A stretch of DNA of 16,154 nt from an uncultured Marvinbryantia sp. (lineage in GTDB: Bacteria; Bacillota; Clostridia; Lachnospirales; Lachnospiraceae), in NCBI GenBank assembly GCA_934373455.1, contig CAKRON010000060.1, positions 1 through 16,154 of the forward strand, given 5' to 3'. Shown piece by piece: positions 14,646 through 16,154 of this stretch. Position 1 is the first letter of the stretch. Each line of letters starts with the position of its first letter. The position numbers and the translations under genes were made by a program. Below the pieces are notes generated by a model that was not told where the DNA came from, made no database searches, and saw only the letters and a program-made list of their open reading frames with translations.

Positions 14646-15833
14646 TTAACGGGTTGCTAAAATTATATCCAGGATCTTATTGGCTACCTCCTCCTTACTC
14701 AGCAATGGAAGGGCTATTTCCTGATCCTGTGTAATCAGAGTCATTACATTAGTATCTCCCTGAAATCCAGCACCTTCAACTTTTACATTATTAGCTGCTA
14801 TCATATCAAGGTTCTTCTTCTGTAATTTCGCTCTGGAATTACCTATCATATTCTCCGTTTCCATAGAAAAACCACATAAAAACTGATCTTTCTTCTTGTG
14901 CGCTCCAAGATAAGCCAAAATGTCTTTGGTTCTTTCTAATTCGATTGACATCTGCCCATCCTGCTTTTTTACTTTATTCTCATAAACTGTTTTCGGTCTA
15001 TAATCTGCTACCGCAGCTGCTTTAATAATAATGTCCTGCTCATCACTTCTTTCAGTAACTGCCTGGTACATTTCTTCAGCTGTAGTAATTTGAACATAAT
15101 CTACAAACATCGGTGGTATCAGTGCTGTCTGTCCACTGACTAACGTAACTTCTGCTCCTCGAAGCATCGCTGCTCTCGCCACTGCATACCCCATCTTGCC
15201 TGATGAATGATTGGTAATATAGCGAACAGGATCTATGTTTTCCTGCGTAGGTCCTGCAGTAACCAGAATCTTTTTTCCTGTCAGATCTTTCGGTTCTGCC
15301 AAAGTTCTTTCTATATATTGGAAAAGCACCTCTGGTTCCGGCATTTTTCCTGCACCTGTATCGCCGCATGCCAGATAACCACTGGCTGGTGAAATCACTT
15401 CATAATCATACTTCTCTAATATTTTTAAATTATCCTGTACGATCGAATTCTCATACATCGCAGTATTCATTGCCGGTGATATCAGCTTCGGACATTTACA
15501 CGCTAAAATAGTTGTTGTAAGCATATCGTCTGCTATTCCATGTGCCAATTTTCCGATCACATTAGCACTAGCTGGTGCGACCATGATCATATCAGCCTGC
15601 TTTGCAAGGGACACATGTTCCACCTGAAATTCAAAATTCCGATCAAAAGTCTCAATAAGACACTTGTGACCTGTAAGAGTCTCGAAGGTGATTGGATTAA
15701 TAAAATTCGTTGCATTTTTTGTCATAATAACATGAACATTTGCTTGCTTTTTTACTAGCATACTTGCTAATGAGGCAATCTTATATGCTGCAATACTTCC
15801 TGTTACCCCTAACAGAATTGTCTTTCCTTTCAT
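14646..15833 (-). CDS. coaBC: Bifunctional phosphopantothenoylcysteine decarboxylase / phosphopantothenate-cysteine ligase
   Basis: 395 residues, full length. The CoaC half (about 1-180) decarboxylates 4'-phosphopantothenoylcysteine with FMN. It shows GVTGSIAAYK (9-18), catalytic His73 in VEHVSLA, PASAN (87-91), substrate-clamp PAMNTAMY (120-127, with Asn123) and the flap Cys156 in ACGDTGAGKMPEPE. The CoaB half (about 185-395) joins cysteine to 4'-phosphopantothenate. It shows ILVTAGPTQENIDPVRYITN (189-208), the dimer-site SSGKMG, AAAVADYRP (272-280) and KVKK (287-290). A GGGGGA site lies 8 nt before the ATG. It is the first gene of the coaBC-panT-coaX operon, preceded by a promoter at 15984-16012 and a long palindromic leader, which suggests leader-based control. 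CoaD and CoaE must be encoded elsewhere. Confidence 0.97.
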   Translation of the reverse strand: MKGKTILLGVTGSIAAYKIASLASMLVKKQANVHVIMTKNATNFINPITFETLTGHKCLIETFDRNFEFQVEHVSLAKQADMIMVAPASANVIGKLAHGIADDMLTTTILACKCPKLISPAMNTAMYENSIVQDNLKILEKYDYEVISPASGYLACGDTGAGKMPEPEVLFQYIERTLAEPKDLTGKKILVTAGPTQENIDPVRYITNHSSGKMGYAVARAAMLRGAEVTLVSGQTALIPPMFVDYVQITTAEEMYQAVTERSDEQDIIIKAAAVADYRPKTVYENKVKKQDGQMSIELERTKDILAYLGAHKKKDQFLCGFSMETENMIGNSRAKLQKKNLDMIAANNVKVEGAGFQGDTNVMTLITQDQEIALPLLSKEEVANKILDIILATR

Positions 15834-15861
15834 TTTTCCATTCCCCCATCTTTCTCTAATT

Positions 15862-15984
15862 CAAGTCGAACGTCCGTGAGACTTGGCGCGTGATTCTGGT
15901 CAGCGAAGCTGACATATTCTTTTCAGAATCACTGCGCATCCTCGCGGAGCGTTTATCTCAGACTGAGATAAACCATCTTGCCAA
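15862..15984 (-). ncRNA. Structured palindromic leader element upstream of coaBC (unclassified)
   Basis: Nearly all of this 123-bp stretch is complementary to itself. Hairpin A: 15951-15961 with 15963-15973 (11 bp, 1-nt centre). Stem B: 15869-15880 with 15941-15953 (12 bp, one bulge, one G-T). Stem C inside B: GCGC+GTGATTCTG (15886-15898) with CAGAATCAC+GCGC (15924-15937, one bulge), capped by GTCAGC-GAA-GCTGAC (15899-15913). Alternative hairpin D: CAAGTC (15862-15867) with GACTTG (15880-15885), which flanks the B arm and competes with B. TTGGC (15883-15887) is also complementary to GCCAA (15980-15984). Being palindromic, it could fold on either strand, but the promoter at 15984-16012 places it in the coaBC 5' leader. 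Alternatively it is a REP/MITE-like intergenic repeat. It does not match any riboswitch I can name. Confidence 0.55.
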
Positions 15985-16012
15985 TTATAGAACATCACTG
16001 TTACAAATTCAA
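15984..16012 (-). promoter_or_regulatory. Sigma-A promoter of the coaBC-panT-coaX operon
   Basis: On the minus strand TTGAAT (16012-16007), a 17-bp spacer, then a perfect TATAAT (15989-15984). The start would be near 15977, about 145 nt before the coaBC ATG, so the palindromic element forms almost the whole leader. Confidence 0.75.
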
Positions 16013-16071
16013 CTTATTTTTAAAAAGAATACAAAAACAATGTTTTATTTTATAATAAAATATTATAAAAC

Positions 16072-16099
16072 AAAAAAAGCAGTGGATTTCCACTACTTT
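16072..16099 (-). terminator. Rho-independent terminator after tRNA-Gln
   Basis: On the minus strand AAAGTAGTGG, loop AAAT, CCACTGCTTT: a 10-bp stem with one G-T pair, followed by a T-rich tract running into TTTTGTTTTATAAT. It starts 4 bp beyond the tRNA end and separates the tRNA unit from the coaBC promoter. The 60 bp between it and the coaBC -35 box are extremely A/T-rich and hold nothing else I can assign. Confidence 0.85.
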
Positions 16100-16103
16100 A
16101 AAG

Positions 16104-16154
16104 CTGGGCTACAAGGATTCGAACCTTGAAATGACGGAGTCAGAGTCCGTTGCC
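16104..16154 (-). tRNA. tRNA-Gln (anticodon CUG), 5' part outside the window
   Basis: Read on the minus strand, the window edge enters at the end of the D arm (GGCAA). It is followed by the anticodon stem-loop ACGGA-CTCTGAC-TCCGT (anticodon CTG, reading CAG), the TpsiC arm CAAGG-TTCGAAT-CCTTG, the acceptor strand TAGCCCA and discriminator G at 16104. The next bases are CTT, so the 3' CCA is not encoded and must be added after transcription. The 5' acceptor strand and most of the D arm lie beyond base 16154. Confidence 0.9.

Noticed and set aside
13810..14649. 279-codon open frame on the plus strand
   Set aside because: It lies antisense across coaX and panT, which have clear family motifs and ribosome sites; the open frame is a shadow of their codon use.
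15862..15984. Coenzyme or pantothenate riboswitch of a known class
   Set aside because: I could not match the element to a known riboswitch or to the pan motif, so I call it only a structured element.
15862..15984. CRISPR-like repeat array
   Set aside because: The repeats are inverted, not direct, and there are no spacers of regular size; no array exists anywhere in the window.

Overview
The window looks like chromosomal DNA from a low-GC gut Firmicute, most likely a member of the Lachnospiraceae. This is inferred from A+T-rich codon use, strong AGGAGG-type ribosome sites, secreted BIG2 (Ig-like) proteins, a coaBC-ECF-coaX operon and a tRNA-Gln without encoded CCA. No rRNA, prophage or CRISPR array is visible. 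Only the first gene and one small regulator lie on the plus strand; every other intact gene is on the minus strand.

Left part (1-5687): a complete AAA-ATPase/PD-(D/E)XK nuclease-like gene (+) meets a three-gene minus-strand operon at a shared bidirectional terminator. The operon encodes secreted proteins, in transcription order a BIG2 protein, a PQQ-like/SPOR-like protein and a second BIG2 protein. Upstream of it lies about 840 bp without an intact gene. This stretch holds the decayed 3' end of an IS21-family istB gene with its right terminus, an inverted repeat that would mask a ribosome binding site, and an unassigned decayed region.

Middle part (5688-13186): a second minus-strand block of envelope genes. 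In transcription order it holds a membrane-anchored SGNH-like esterase/acyltransferase, an MBOAT O-acyltransferase (4-bp overlap), a 942-residue mosaic surface protein and a lysine-rich secreted protein. The first two look like a PatA/PatB- or AlgI/AlgJ-type O-acylation pair. A near-consensus promoter drives the block. A divergent XRE-type regulator faces it, and two direct repeats bracket that promoter, suggesting local control by the regulator.

Right part (13136-16154): a self-contained operon coaBC - panT-like ECF S component - coaX, from promoter (16012-15984) to a perfect-stem terminator (13186-13136). It covers pantothenate uptake, phosphorylation and conversion to 4'-phosphopantetheine. 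Between its promoter and coaBC lies an elaborate palindromic element that would form a structured leader of about 145 nt with mutually exclusive folds. This is the most interesting unexplained structure in the window. A partial tRNA-Gln(CUG) with its own terminator closes the window.
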